Shown here: positions 1-6,239 of the stretch, piece after piece
How positions within the stretch are numbered: position 1 is the stretch's first letter
How the letters are laid out: each line of letters begins with the position of its first letter
Source of the DNA: Pseudomonadota bacterium
GTDB taxonomy: Bacteria > Pseudomonadota > Gammaproteobacteria > Xanthomonadales > Xanthomonadaceae
DNA: 8,720 nucleotides
Direction of reading: 5' to 3'
NCBI GenBank assembly: GCA_023423855.1
Contig: JAFAEU010000145.1
Span: 1-8,720 of the forward strand
Made by a program: the position numbers and the translations under genes
Notes under the pieces: model-generated
The model's input: the letters and a program-made list of their open reading frames with translations, nothing else
Told to the model about the DNA's origin: nothing
Databases searched by the model: none

Positions 1-452
1 ACGCGGTCCCGCGCAAGGGGCTGCCTTCGGCGGTGTCGTTCCGCAAGTGGACGGCAGCCGCGCTGGCGGGCCGCATCCGCGAGGCCGACCTCGCGATCCG
101 CGTCGTCGGCAGCAAGGAAGGCCGCGCACTCAACCGCCATTACCGCGGCAAGGACTACGCCACCAACGTGCTCAGCTTCCCGGCCGAGCTGCCGGAGGGC
201 CTGCCCGAGGGCGTGAAGCTGCCGCTGCTGGGCGACCTGGTGATCTGCGCGCCGGTGGTCGCGCGCGAGGCGCGCGAGCAGGGCAAGCCGCTCAACGCCC
301 ACTACGCGCACCTGACCGTCCACGGCGTGCTGCACCTGCTGGGCTGGGACCATGACGACGAACGCGAGGCCGAGGCGATGGAACAGCTCGAACGCGGGAT
401 CCTCGCCGGGCTGGGCATTGCCGATCCCTATCTCGACCCCGGCGAGCCATGA
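1..452 (+). CDS. ybeY: YbeY endoribonuclease (rRNA maturation factor), 5' end missing
   Basis: YbeY is a small zinc-dependent single-strand endoribonuclease that acts in 16S rRNA 3'-end maturation and ribosome quality control in the cytoplasm. The family signature is present: the motif [11 protein letters not shown] is encoded at 321-353, with three histidines (codons at 321, 333 and 351) as the expected zinc ligands. The preceding [17 protein letters not shown] segment is also typical of the family. The reading frame stays open to the left edge: codons from position 3 read [10 protein letters not shown] before the GTG at 33, which matches the usual N-terminal region of xanthomonad YbeY. The GTG at 33 is therefore probably internal and the true start lies upstream of the window. 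The 3' end is complete, with a TGA at 450-452. The neighbour is corC, as in the widespread ybeZ-ybeY-ybeX order; ybeZ/phoH would be expected just upstream. Confidence 0.95.
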   Translation, partial: AVPRKGLPSAVSFRKWTAAALAGRIREADLAIRVVGSKEGRALNRHYRGKDYATNVLSFPAELPEGLPEGVKLPLLGDLVICAPVVAREAREQGKPLNAHYAHLTVHGVLHLLGWDHDDEREAEAMEQLERGILAGLGIADPYLDPGEP

Positions 453-575
453 AGTCCAACGGCTTGTTCTCCCGCCACGACCCGCGCCCGGCCCCGGCTG
501 GGCATCGTTGACGCCGGCGATGTAGACTTTCCCGGCCGCCCCATGCGGCCTCTTGCGAATCAAATACTTACTGCA

Positions 576-1448
576 ATGTCCGAGGACGACAGTAGCAGCG
601 CCTCCGAAACTCCGGAAAAACGGCGCACCTGGCTGGAGCGGCTCAGCTCCGCGATTTCCGGCGAACCCAGCACCCGCGACGACCTGGTCGAGCTGCTGCG
701 CGACACCCAATCCGACGGCCTGATCGAGGCCGACACCCTGCGGATGATGGAGGGCGCGCTGGCCGTGTCCGACATGACCGTGGGCGACGTGATGGTGTCG
801 CGCTCGCAGATGGTGGCGCTGCCGGCCGACGCCAAGTTCCTCGACCTGATGAAGCAGGTGGTCGAGTCCGGCCACTCGCGCTTCCCGGTGCACGGCGAGG
901 ACAAGGACGAGATCCTCGGCATCCTGCTGGCCAAGGACCTGCTGCGCGGCGTGGTCGCCGACAACGGCCCGGGCTCGATCCACGAACTGGTGCGCCCGGC
1001 GGTGCTGATCCCGGAGTCGAAGAAGCTCAACGTGCTGCTGCGTGAGTTCCGCCAGTCGCGCAACCACATGGCGATCGTGATCGACGAGTACGGCGGCGTC
1101 GCCGGGCTGGTGACGATCGAGGACGTGCTGGAGGAGATCGTCGGCGAGATCGACGACGAGCACGACGACGCCGAGGACCCGGACGCGCTGATCGCGGCGC
1201 AGGCCGACGGCCAGTTCATGGTCGACGCGCTGACCCCGATCGCCGACTTCAACGAGCGCTTCGGCGCCGATTTCGACGACGACGAGTACGACACCATCGG
1301 CGGCCTGGTCACCGCGGCGATCGGGCACCTGCCGGAGGCCGGCGAGGAACTCGCGCTCGGCCGCTTCGGCTTCCGCGTCACCCGCGCGGACGCGCGGCGG
1401 CTGCATGCGCTGCATGTGAGCGTGCATGCCGATCATGCGACAGACTAG
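576..1448 (+). CDS. corC: CorC/YbeX family CBS-domain protein (HlyC/CorC, cytosolic type)
   Basis: This is a 290-residue protein of the YbeX/CorC type, which lacks the membrane DUF21 domain of larger relatives. Two CBS domains lie at about residues 73-128 and 137-190 (the second includes MAIVIDEYGGVAGLVTIEDV). An acidic linker, EIDDEHDDAED, follows at 191-201, and then a CorC_HlyC domain at about 205-284. CBS pairs usually bind adenosine nucleotides. The family is linked to magnesium/cobalt efflux, and YbeX in E. coli to ribosome and Mg2+ homeostasis. An in-frame ATG at 543 would add 11 residues, but I chose the ATG at 576 because MSEDDSS is the usual start in xanthomonads. The ATG at 543 is also buried at a small hairpin (GGCCGC 534-539 / GCGGCC 545-550). 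Neither start has a clear Shine-Dalgarno sequence. The gap from ybeY is 123 bp, larger than the tight spacing common in this cluster. Confidence 0.93.
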   Translation: MSEDDSSSASETPEKRRTWLERLSSAISGEPSTRDDLVELLRDTQSDGLIEADTLRMMEGALAVSDMTVGDVMVSRSQMVALPADAKFLDLMKQVVESGHSRFPVHGEDKDEILGILLAKDLLRGVVADNGPGSIHELVRPAVLIPESKKLNVLLREFRQSRNHMAIVIDEYGGVAGLVTIEDVLEEIVGEIDDEHDDAEDPDALIAAQADGQFMVDALTPIADFNERFGADFDDDEYDTIGGLVTAAIGHLPEAGEELALGRFGFRVTRADARRLHALHVSVHADHATD

Positions 1449-2673
1449 TGCTCCCTCCCCCGCTTGCGGGGGAGGGCTGGGGTGGGGGCCCGGGAGTCGA
1501 ATCAGAGCACTCGTGCTGGTCCTGTTGCTGGCCGCCTTTCCCGCCGTCGCGCAGGTGCGCATCGGCGTCGCCACCATGCAGCCCGGCGAGATCTTCTTCG
1601 AGCGCTTCGGCCACAACGCGATCATCGTCGACGATCCGGCATTCGCCGAGCCGGTGTCCTACAACTTCGGCTACTTCGACATGGACGAGCCCGACTTCGT
1701 CGGCCGCTTCGTGCGCGGCGACATGCGCTACCGGCTGGTGGCGCTGCCGCTGTCGCAGGACATGGCCTACTACCGCGAGGTCGGGCGCGGCGTCTCGGTG
1801 CAGTGGCTCGACCTGAGCGACGACGAGGCCGCGCGGCTGGCGATGGCCCTGGCCGAGAACGCGAAGCCGGAGAACGCGGTCTACCGCTACGACTACTTCA
1901 CCGACAACTGCTCCACGCGCGTGCGCGACGCGCTCGACGCCGCGCTCGGCGGCACGCTGCAGCGCCAGCTCGCCGGACGCTCCCGCGGCAATACCTTCCG
2001 CGGCGATGCGGTGCGGCTGGCCTCGCCCGCGCCGTGGATGTGGCTCGGCTTCGACCTCGGCCTCGGCCCTGCCGCCGACAGACCCAACGCGCTGTGGCAG
2101 GACGCCTTCGTGCCGATGCGGCTGGCCGATGCGCTGGCCGGTCTCCACCGCGACGACGGGCGTCCCCTGGTCACCGGCACCGAACAGCTGCTGCCGCACC
2201 GGCTGCCGCCGGAGCCACCGGAAGCGCCGCGCCGGTGGTGGCCGTGGCTGCTGGCCGGGCTCGCAATTGCAATTGCCTTGCGCGCGCTCAGCCAGCGCCG
2301 CCCCGCCACGCTGGCCGCGATCGCGCTGCCGTTCTGGACGCTGTGCGGCGTGCTCGGCGGGCTGATGCTGTTCCTGTGGGGCGCCACCGAACACCGCTTC
2401 GCCTGGGCCAACCAGAACCTGCTGCTGCTGTCGCCGCTGTGCCTGCTGCTGCTGCACGGAGGCTGGCGGATCGCGCGCGGCCGCGCGCCCGGCGCCGTCT
2501 TCCGGACGGTCGCCTGGCTGGTCGCGTTTGGCGCCGTCGTGGCGCTGTTCCTGCACTGGCTGCCGGTCCTGCCGCAGCGCAACGTGCACTGGATCTGCCT
2601 GCTGCTGCCGATCCACGTCGCGCTGGCTTGGGCACTCGGGCGCGGACAGCAATTGTCATCCCGAACGCAGTGA
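1426..2673 (+). CDS. DUF4105 / Lnb N-terminal periplasmic domain membrane protein
   Basis: This is a 415-residue protein if read from the ATG at 1426, which overlaps corC by 23 bp. It has a hydrophobic signal segment (RALVLVLLLAAFPAVA, residues 27-42) with likely cleavage before Q43. A periplasmic domain follows at about 45-255, with the DUF4105 hallmarks: FGHNAI (His63), FGYFD, VRGDM, RGVSVQWLDLS and YDYFTDNCSTRVRDAL (Cys162). About five membrane segments lie at 272-288, 294-319, 331-349, 360-381 and 387-404, with a TEHRFAWANQNLLLLSPL motif before the third. From memory, Pfam renamed DUF4105 after Lnb, a lipoprotein N-acyltransferase described in Bacteroides that uses a Cys/His pair; His63 and Cys162 are the candidate equivalents (inference). 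The start is uncertain. ATGs at 1426 and 1435 both make the n-region run through a repeat (1451-1490), while the only later start, GTG 1513, leaves a signal peptide with no positive charge. The last residues and the stop lie in a second repeat. A transport or other periplasmic role remains possible. Confidence 0.82.
   Translation: MPIMRQTSAPSPACGGGLGWGPGSRIRALVLVLLLAAFPAVAQVRIGVATMQPGEIFFERFGHNAIIVDDPAFAEPVSYNFGYFDMDEPDFVGRFVRGDMRYRLVALPLSQDMAYYREVGRGVSVQWLDLSDDEAARLAMALAENAKPENAVYRYDYFTDNCSTRVRDALDAALGGTLQRQLAGRSRGNTFRGDAVRLASPAPWMWLGFDLGLGPAADRPNALWQDAFVPMRLADALAGLHRDDGRPLVTGTEQLLPHRLPPEPPEAPRRWWPWLLAGLAIAIALRALSQRRPATLAAIALPFWTLCGVLGGLMLFLWGATEHRFAWANQNLLLLSPLCLLLLHGGWRIARGRAPGAVFRTVAWLVAFGAVVALFLHWLPVLPQRNVHWICLLLPIHVALAWALGRGQQLSSRTQ
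1451..1490. repeat. GC-rich palindromic intergenic repeat overlapping a gene start
   Basis: A perfect 11-bp inverted repeat, CCCTCCCCCGC (1453-1463) and GCGGGGGAGGG (1466-1476), has a 2-nt centre and is followed by a G-rich tail to 1490. This looks like the small dispersed repeat of many proteobacterial genomes that is often mistranslated as 'SPACGGGLGWG'. It begins two bases after the corC stop and falls inside the 5' part of the DUF4105 frame. There is no T-run after it, so it is not a standard intrinsic terminator. That it is dispersed is recalled, not shown in this window. Confidence 0.75.
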
Positions 2674-2734
2674 GGGATCCCGTATCGGCATTGCGCGGAC
2701 GCAGGCGGGATCCCTCACTGCGTTCGGGATGACA
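2654..2734. repeat. 81-bp inverted-repeat element (29-bp perfect arms)
   Basis: The arms at 2654-2682 and 2706-2734 are exact reverse complements over 29 bp, separated by a 23-nt centre. The outer ends are TGTCATCCCGAACG and its complement. This is the dispersed palindromic repeat often mistranslated as 'CHPERSEGS...LTAFGMT'. The TGA of the upstream DUF4105 gene (2671-2673) lies inside the left arm, so the protein's last residues (LSSRTQ) come from the element. I see no flanking target-site duplication and no T-tract, so it is neither an obvious fresh insertion nor a canonical terminator. As RNA it would form a long hairpin that could still protect or end the upstream transcript. Confidence 0.85.
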
Positions 2735-2774
2735 CGATCGGGGAGTGCTCAGGCATTCGGGAGCCCCGATGCGA

Positions 2775-2788
2775 TGCATACGTATGCA
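2775..2788. promoter_or_regulatory. Candidate LacI-family operator (TGCATACGTATGCA)
   Basis: This is a perfect 14-bp palindrome with a central CG step. It follows the LacI/GalR-family operator pattern TGnAAnCGnTTnCA loosely, with the outer TGCA/TGCA half-sites matching well. It lies 63 bp upstream of the GH97 start codon, in the only gap before that gene, where an operator would be expected. I cannot identify a convincing -35/-10 pair around it, and no LacI-family gene is in the window. The role is inference. Confidence 0.4.
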
Positions 2789-2837
2789 CGCACGGCACGC
2801 ACGATCGCCGTGACATCATCGATCCCGACACCGGGAG

Positions 2838-2843
2838 AGAGGA
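2838..2843 (+). promoter_or_regulatory. Ribosome binding site of the GH97 gene
   Basis: AGAGGA lies 8 nt before the ATG at 2852, inside a purine-rich run (2833-2843). This supports the start at 2852 over any codon further upstream in the same open frame. Confidence 0.7.
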
Positions 2844-2851
2844 CACCGCCG

Positions 2852-4894
2852 ATGCCGCTTCGCATCATCCCCGCGCTCGCCGTGCTGCTGTGCGCCGCGC
2901 CGGCACCCGCACGGGCCGCCTCGCCGCCGCCGAAGGCGCAGGCCTGTTCGCCCGGCAACGTGCTGTGCGTCGAGCTGGGCACCGACAACGACGGCCGCCC
3001 GTCCTATTCCGTGCTGCGCGACGGCCGCGTGGTGATCGCCCCGTCGCGGCTGGGCATGATGTTCACCGACACGCCGAAGTTCGAGCGCAACCTCGAGATC
3101 GCGGCGCAGCAGCGGAGCGACTTCGACGAGACCTGGGAGCAGCCCTGGGGCGAGCGCCGCGAGATCCGCAACCGCTACAGCGAACTCACCGTCACCCTGC
3201 GCGAGCGCAGCGGGCCCAGGCGCGACTTCGACGTGGTGTTCCGCCTCTACGACGACGGGCTGGGCTTCCGCTACGACTTCCGCAGGCAGCCCGGGCTGGA
3301 GCGGTTGAACATCGCCGAGGAGCTGACCGAATTCACCCTCGCCGAGGACGCGACCGCGTGGTGGATCCCCGCCTTCGAGTGGAACCGCGAGGAATACCTC
3401 TACCACCGCACGCCGCTGCAGGAAGTCGGCGACGCGCAGACGCCGATCACGCTGCGCACCGCCGACGGGTTGCACGTGTCGATCCACGAGGCTGCGCTGG
3501 TCGATTACTCGGGCATGAACCTGAGCCGCGTCGACGGCCGCAGGCTCAAGGCGGCGCTGACGCCGGGCAGCGGCACGGCCGCGAAGGTGTCCGTCGCCAC
3601 GCCGTTCCATACGCCCTGGCGCACGCTGCAGATCACGCAGCGTGCCGGCGACCTGGTCGAGTCCTCGCTGATCCTCAACCTCAACGAGCCCAACAGGCTC
3701 GGCGACGTGTCGTGGGTCAAGCCGATGAAGTACGTCGGCGTGTGGTGGGAAATGCACCTGGATCTCAAGACCTGGGCCTCCGGCGCCAAGCACGGCGCGA
3801 CCAACGACAACGTGCGCCGGCACATCGACTTCGCCGCCGAGCATGGTTTCGGCGGCGTGCTGGTCGAGGGCTGGAACCTCGGCTGGGACGGCGACTGGTT
3901 CGGCAACGGCGAGGACTTCAGCTTCACCCGGCCGTATCCCGACTTCGACCTGCCGGCGCTGAGCGAGTACGCGCGCAGCAAGGGCGTGGTGCTGATCGGC
4001 CACCACGAAACCTCCGGCAACGCGGCGCACTACGAGTCCCAGCTCGACGATGCCTTCGACCTGTACCGGCGCTTCGGAGTGCCCGCGGTCAAGACCGGCT
4101 ACGTCGCCGACGCCGGCCAAGCCAAGGTGCGCGACGCCGACGGCAACATCGTCTACGCCTGGCACGAAGGCCAGGCCATGGCCAACCATCACCTGAAGGT
4201 GGTGACGGAAGCGGCGAAGCGCCACATTGCCGTCAACCCGCACGAGCCGGTGAAGGACACCGGCCTGCGCCGCACGTACCCCAACTGGATCACCCGCGAG
4301 GGCGCGCGCGGCATGGAGTTCAGCGCCTGGGGCCAGCCGGGCAACCCGCCCGAGCACGAGGCCAACCTGGTGTTCACGCGCCTGCTCGCCGGACCGATGG
4401 ACTACACGCCCGGCATCTTCGGCATGAAGACGCGTTCGCCCGACGGCATCGCCACCACCTGGGCCAAGCAGCTCGCACTGTACGTGGTGATCTACAGCCC
4501 GCTGCAGATGGCGGCCGACCTGCTCGACCACTACGAGGCGAACCCCGGCCCGTTCCGGTTCATCAAGGACGTGCCGGTGGACTGGGAGACCACGCGCGTG
4601 CTGGGCGGCGAGATCGGCGACTTCGTGACCATCGCGCGCAAGGAGCGCGGCGGCGAGGACTGGTACCTGGGTTCGCTGACCGACGAGGAGGCGCGCACGC
4701 TCGAGGTGCCGCTGGCGTTCCTCGACGCGGGGCGCCGCTACACCGCCGAGATCTATCGCGACGGCGACGATGCGGATTACCGCACGAAGCGCGAGGACAT
4801 CGTCATCGAGACGCGCGAGGTGACCCGCGCCGATACGCTGACGCTGCGGCTGGCGCCGGGCGGCGGGCAGGCAATCCGGTTCGTGGCGCGGTAA
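2852..4894 (+). CDS. GH97 family glycoside hydrolase (SusB-like alpha-glucosidase), secreted
   Basis: This is a 680-residue enzyme with a cleavable signal peptide (about 1-22, ...APARA|A), so it is likely periplasmic. The single Cys14 is not in a proper lipobox. GH97 enzymes have an N-terminal beta-sandwich (here about 35-285), a catalytic (beta/alpha)8 barrel (about 290-560) and a C-terminal beta domain (about 565-680). Motifs seen are IHEAAL (Glu213, likely Ca2+ ligand), HHETSGN (Glu386), NPHEPVKDTG (Glu465) and REGARGMEF (Glu489). By comparison with SusB, Glu386 and Glu465 would be the general bases and Glu489 the general acid. The AVKTGYV segment carries Gly416 where retaining GH97 members have an Asp nucleophile, so this looks like the inverting type that releases glucose from alpha-glucans or oligosaccharides. 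Length matches the family. No SusC/TonB receptor, sugar transporter or regulator gene is adjacent, so the exact substrate is open. Confidence 0.93.
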   Translation: MPLRIIPALAVLLCAAPAPARAASPPPKAQACSPGNVLCVELGTDNDGRPSYSVLRDGRVVIAPSRLGMMFTDTPKFERNLEIAAQQRSDFDETWEQPWGERREIRNRYSELTVTLRERSGPRRDFDVVFRLYDDGLGFRYDFRRQPGLERLNIAEELTEFTLAEDATAWWIPAFEWNREEYLYHRTPLQEVGDAQTPITLRTADGLHVSIHEAALVDYSGMNLSRVDGRRLKAALTPGSGTAAKVSVATPFHTPWRTLQITQRAGDLVESSLILNLNEPNRLGDVSWVKPMKYVGVWWEMHLDLKTWASGAKHGATNDNVRRHIDFAAEHGFGGVLVEGWNLGWDGDWFGNGEDFSFTRPYPDFDLPALSEYARSKGVVLIGHHETSGNAAHYESQLDDAFDLYRRFGVPAVKTGYVADAGQAKVRDADGNIVYAWHEGQAMANHHLKVVTEAAKRHIAVNPHEPVKDTGLRRTYPNWITREGARGMEFSAWGQPGNPPEHEANLVFTRLLAGPMDYTPGIFGMKTRSPDGIATTWAKQLALYVVIYSPLQMAADLLDHYEANPGPFRFIKDVPVDWETTRVLGGEIGDFVTIARKERGGEDWYLGSLTDEEARTLEVPLAFLDAGRRYTAEIYRDGDDADYRTKREDIVIETREVTRADTLTLRLAPGGGQAIRFVAR

Positions 4895-4964
4895 GTCTCC
4901 CGGCGGAAGCGGAGGCGTCAAGGATTGCAGGCCCCGGAAGGGACCGCTGCCGTCGCCTCGCAGC

Positions 4965-4996
4965 TCCGTCATCCCCGCGAAGGCGGGGATGACGGA
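4965..4996. repeat. Palindromic intergenic repeat (14-bp stem, GAAG loop)
   Basis: TCCGTCATCCCCGC (4965-4978) and GCGGGGATGACGGA (4983-4996) are exact inverted arms around the loop GAAG. This is the common dispersed repeat often mistranslated as 'VIPAKAGMT' or 'HPREGGDDG'. It lies between the GH97 and corA genes. A run of three T's follows shortly after (4997-4999 region), too weak for a normal intrinsic terminator. It shares the octamer GTCATCCC with the arms of the 2654-2734 element. The rest of the 4895-5089 gap shows nothing I can assign. Confidence 0.8.
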
Positions 4997-5076
4997 TTTG
5001 TTACCGAATCGCAGTCCCGCGGGCGCCTGATCCCATGCCGGCAGTGGTGCTGCTTGCCGCACGGCGACGGCTGGCG

Positions 5077-5081
5077 CAGGA
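5077..5081 (+). promoter_or_regulatory. Ribosome binding site deciding the corA start
   Basis: CAGGA ends 8 nt before the ATG at 5090. It overlaps the alternative in-frame ATG at 5081, which it therefore cannot serve. This favours 5090. Confidence 0.5.
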
Positions 5082-5089
5082 TGCGCGCC

Positions 5090-6100
5090 ATGGATGACCT
5101 CGCTGCCACGGCCCATCCGCCGAACCCCGCCTGCGTCGTCAACTGCGCGGTCTACGCGAAGGACGGCACGCGGCGCAACATCACGCTCGACGCGATCAGC
5201 GAGGTGCTCGCGCACGAAGACGGCAGCTTCGTCTGGATCGGCCTGTACGAGCCGGACGACACCCTACTCGAGAAGCTGCAGGAGGAATTCGGCCTGCACG
5301 ACCTCGCCATCGAGGACGCGCACACCGCCCACCAGCGGCCCAAGGTCGAGGCCTACGGCAACTCGCTGTTCCTCGTCGCCAGCACCGCGCAGGTCGTCGA
5401 GCAGAAGATCGCCTACGGCGAGACCCACGTCTTCCTTGGCCCGCGCTACCTGGTCACGGTGCGCCACGGCGCCTCGCTCTCGTACGCACCGGCGCGCGCG
5501 CGCGTGGAGCGCGAGCCGGACATGCTCGCCCTCGGCCCGTCCTACGGCCTGTACGCGGTGCTCGACGCGATCGTCGACGACTACCTGCCGATCGTCGCCG
5601 AGTTCAAGGCGACGCTGCTGGCGCTGGAAAAAGACATCATCGGCGAATCCTTCGAGCGCGCGATCGTCACCCGCCTCTACGACCTCAAGCGCGAACTGAC
5701 CTATATGCGCGTCAACGTGGCGCCGATGCAGGACGTGCTGTCGCAACTGGTGCGCAGCAGCAGCCCGCTGGCCCCGGAGGAGGTGCGGCTGTACCTGCGC
5801 GACGTGCTCGACCACTCCGTGCGCGTCAACGAGACCGTCGACGTGCTGCGCGACATGCTCGGCACCGCGCTGAGCGTCAACCAGGCGCTCGTCACCCAGG
5901 CCCAGGGCGAGGTGGTGAAGAAGCTGGCCGGCTGGGCCGCCCTGCTCGCGGCGCCGACCCTGATCACCAGCTGGTACGGCATGAACTTCGTCCACATGCC
6001 GGAACTGCACGGCCGATACAGCTATGTGGTGTTGATCGGCGCGGTCGTGGCGGTGGTGGGCCTGCTCTACGCCTACCTGAAGAAGGTGCGCTGGCTGTAG
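5090..6100 (+). CDS. corA: CorA family magnesium/divalent cation channel
   Basis: This is a 336-residue inner-membrane protein of the CorA/2-TM-GxN family, which forms pentameric Mg2+ (also Co2+/Ni2+) uptake channels. The long N-terminal cytoplasmic alpha/beta and helical part (about 1-275) is followed by TM1 at about 279-296, the signature Y-GMN (residues 297-299), the periplasmic loop FVHMPELHGRY, and TM2 at about 312-330. A basic tail, KKVRWL, completes the protein, and all of this is as expected. Other typical features are FVWIGLYEPD, the IEDAHTAHQRPKVE segment and LKRELTYMRVNVAPM in the stalk helix. I chose the ATG at 5090 because of the Shine-Dalgarno match; the ATG at 5081 adds only three residues. 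The frame is open upstream through a repeat, and that extension is not credible protein. Upstream is the GH97 gene, with no sign of an operon. CorC, another protein tied to magnesium, is encoded in the same window. Confidence 0.95.
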   Translation: MDDLAATAHPPNPACVVNCAVYAKDGTRRNITLDAISEVLAHEDGSFVWIGLYEPDDTLLEKLQEEFGLHDLAIEDAHTAHQRPKVEAYGNSLFLVASTAQVVEQKIAYGETHVFLGPRYLVTVRHGASLSYAPARARVEREPDMLALGPSYGLYAVLDAIVDDYLPIVAEFKATLLALEKDIIGESFERAIVTRLYDLKRELTYMRVNVAPMQDVLSQLVRSSSPLAPEEVRLYLRDVLDHSVRVNETVDVLRDMLGTALSVNQALVTQAQGEVVKKLAGWAALLAAPTLITSWYGMNFVHMPELHGRYSYVVLIGAVVAVVGLLYAYLKKVRWL

Positions 6101-6135
6101 CGGTCCGCCGCCGGGTTCCGGCAATGCGTGGGAGC

Positions 6136-6153
6136 GGCTTCGGTCGCGAAGCC
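6136..6153. repeat. REP-like short hairpin (GGCTTCG-GTCG-CGAAGCC)
   Basis: The arms 6136-6142 and 6147-6153 form a 7-bp stem with a 4-nt loop. They sit in the context GTGGGAGCGGCTTCGGTCGCGAAGC, which resembles the REP-type repeats of Pseudomonas and xanthomonads. It lies 36 bp after the corA stop. Its status as a dispersed repeat is recalled from similar genomes, not shown here. Confidence 0.55.
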
Positions 6154-6188
6154 GGGAACCTCGCATCGCCCCGGCATCGCGCGCAAGC

Positions 6189-6212
6189 GCGCTTCCGCGC
6201 TTCCGCGCTTCC
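6189..6212. repeat. Tandem repeat, three copies of GCGCTTCC
   Basis: Three perfect 8-bp units follow each other directly. The first overlaps a small palindrome, GCGCGCAAGCGCGC (6179-6192). The tract is in the gap before cstA. It could vary in copy number by slippage, though no promoter element is placed well enough to give it a clear role. Confidence 0.7.
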
Positions 6213-6220
6213 GCGTCGCC

Positions 6221-6239
6221 GCGTTACACGGCGTTACAC
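6221..6239. repeat. Direct repeat GCGTTACAC x2 in the cstA leader
   Basis: Two identical 9-mers start 10 bp apart (6221-6229 and 6231-6239), that is, one helical turn, ending 88 bp before the cstA start codon. Directly repeated boxes in helical phase can be activator sites, but the regulator is unknown and chance or slippage are possible. The rest of the 6101-6327 gap holds the two repeats listed just before and no gene. Confidence 0.45.

Noticed and set aside
449..511. A 20-codon frame beginning with an ATG that overlaps the ybeY stop (ATGA) and ending at TGA 509-511
   Set aside because: It is very short, Arg/Pro-rich as expected from random GC-rich sequence, and matches no family I know. 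The overlap alone is not enough.
508..528. TTGACG (508-513) and TAGACT (523-528) as a promoter before corC
   Set aside because: The spacing is only 9 bp, far below the 16-18 bp needed for a sigma-70 promoter.
1453..1476. The 11-bp hairpin after corC as an intrinsic terminator
   Set aside because: It is followed by a G-rich tail, not T's, and the next gene starts upstream of it.
1378..2652. Long open frame on the - strand opposite the DUF4105 gene
   Set aside because: The predicted product is rich in Gln, Arg, Ala, His and Gly with no domain. It is the usual mirror of a high-GC coding gene. The same applies to the long - strand frames at 2816-5215, 5264-6166 and 6073-7734.
4925..5089. N-terminal extension of the corA frame by 55 residues
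   Set aside because: It runs through the 4965-4996 palindromic repeat, has no family similarity, and a better-supported start lies at 5090.
576..6100. A functional link between corC and corA because both relate to magnesium
   Set aside because: They are separated by about 3.6 kb with two unrelated genes and several repeats, and there is no shared regulatory site visible.
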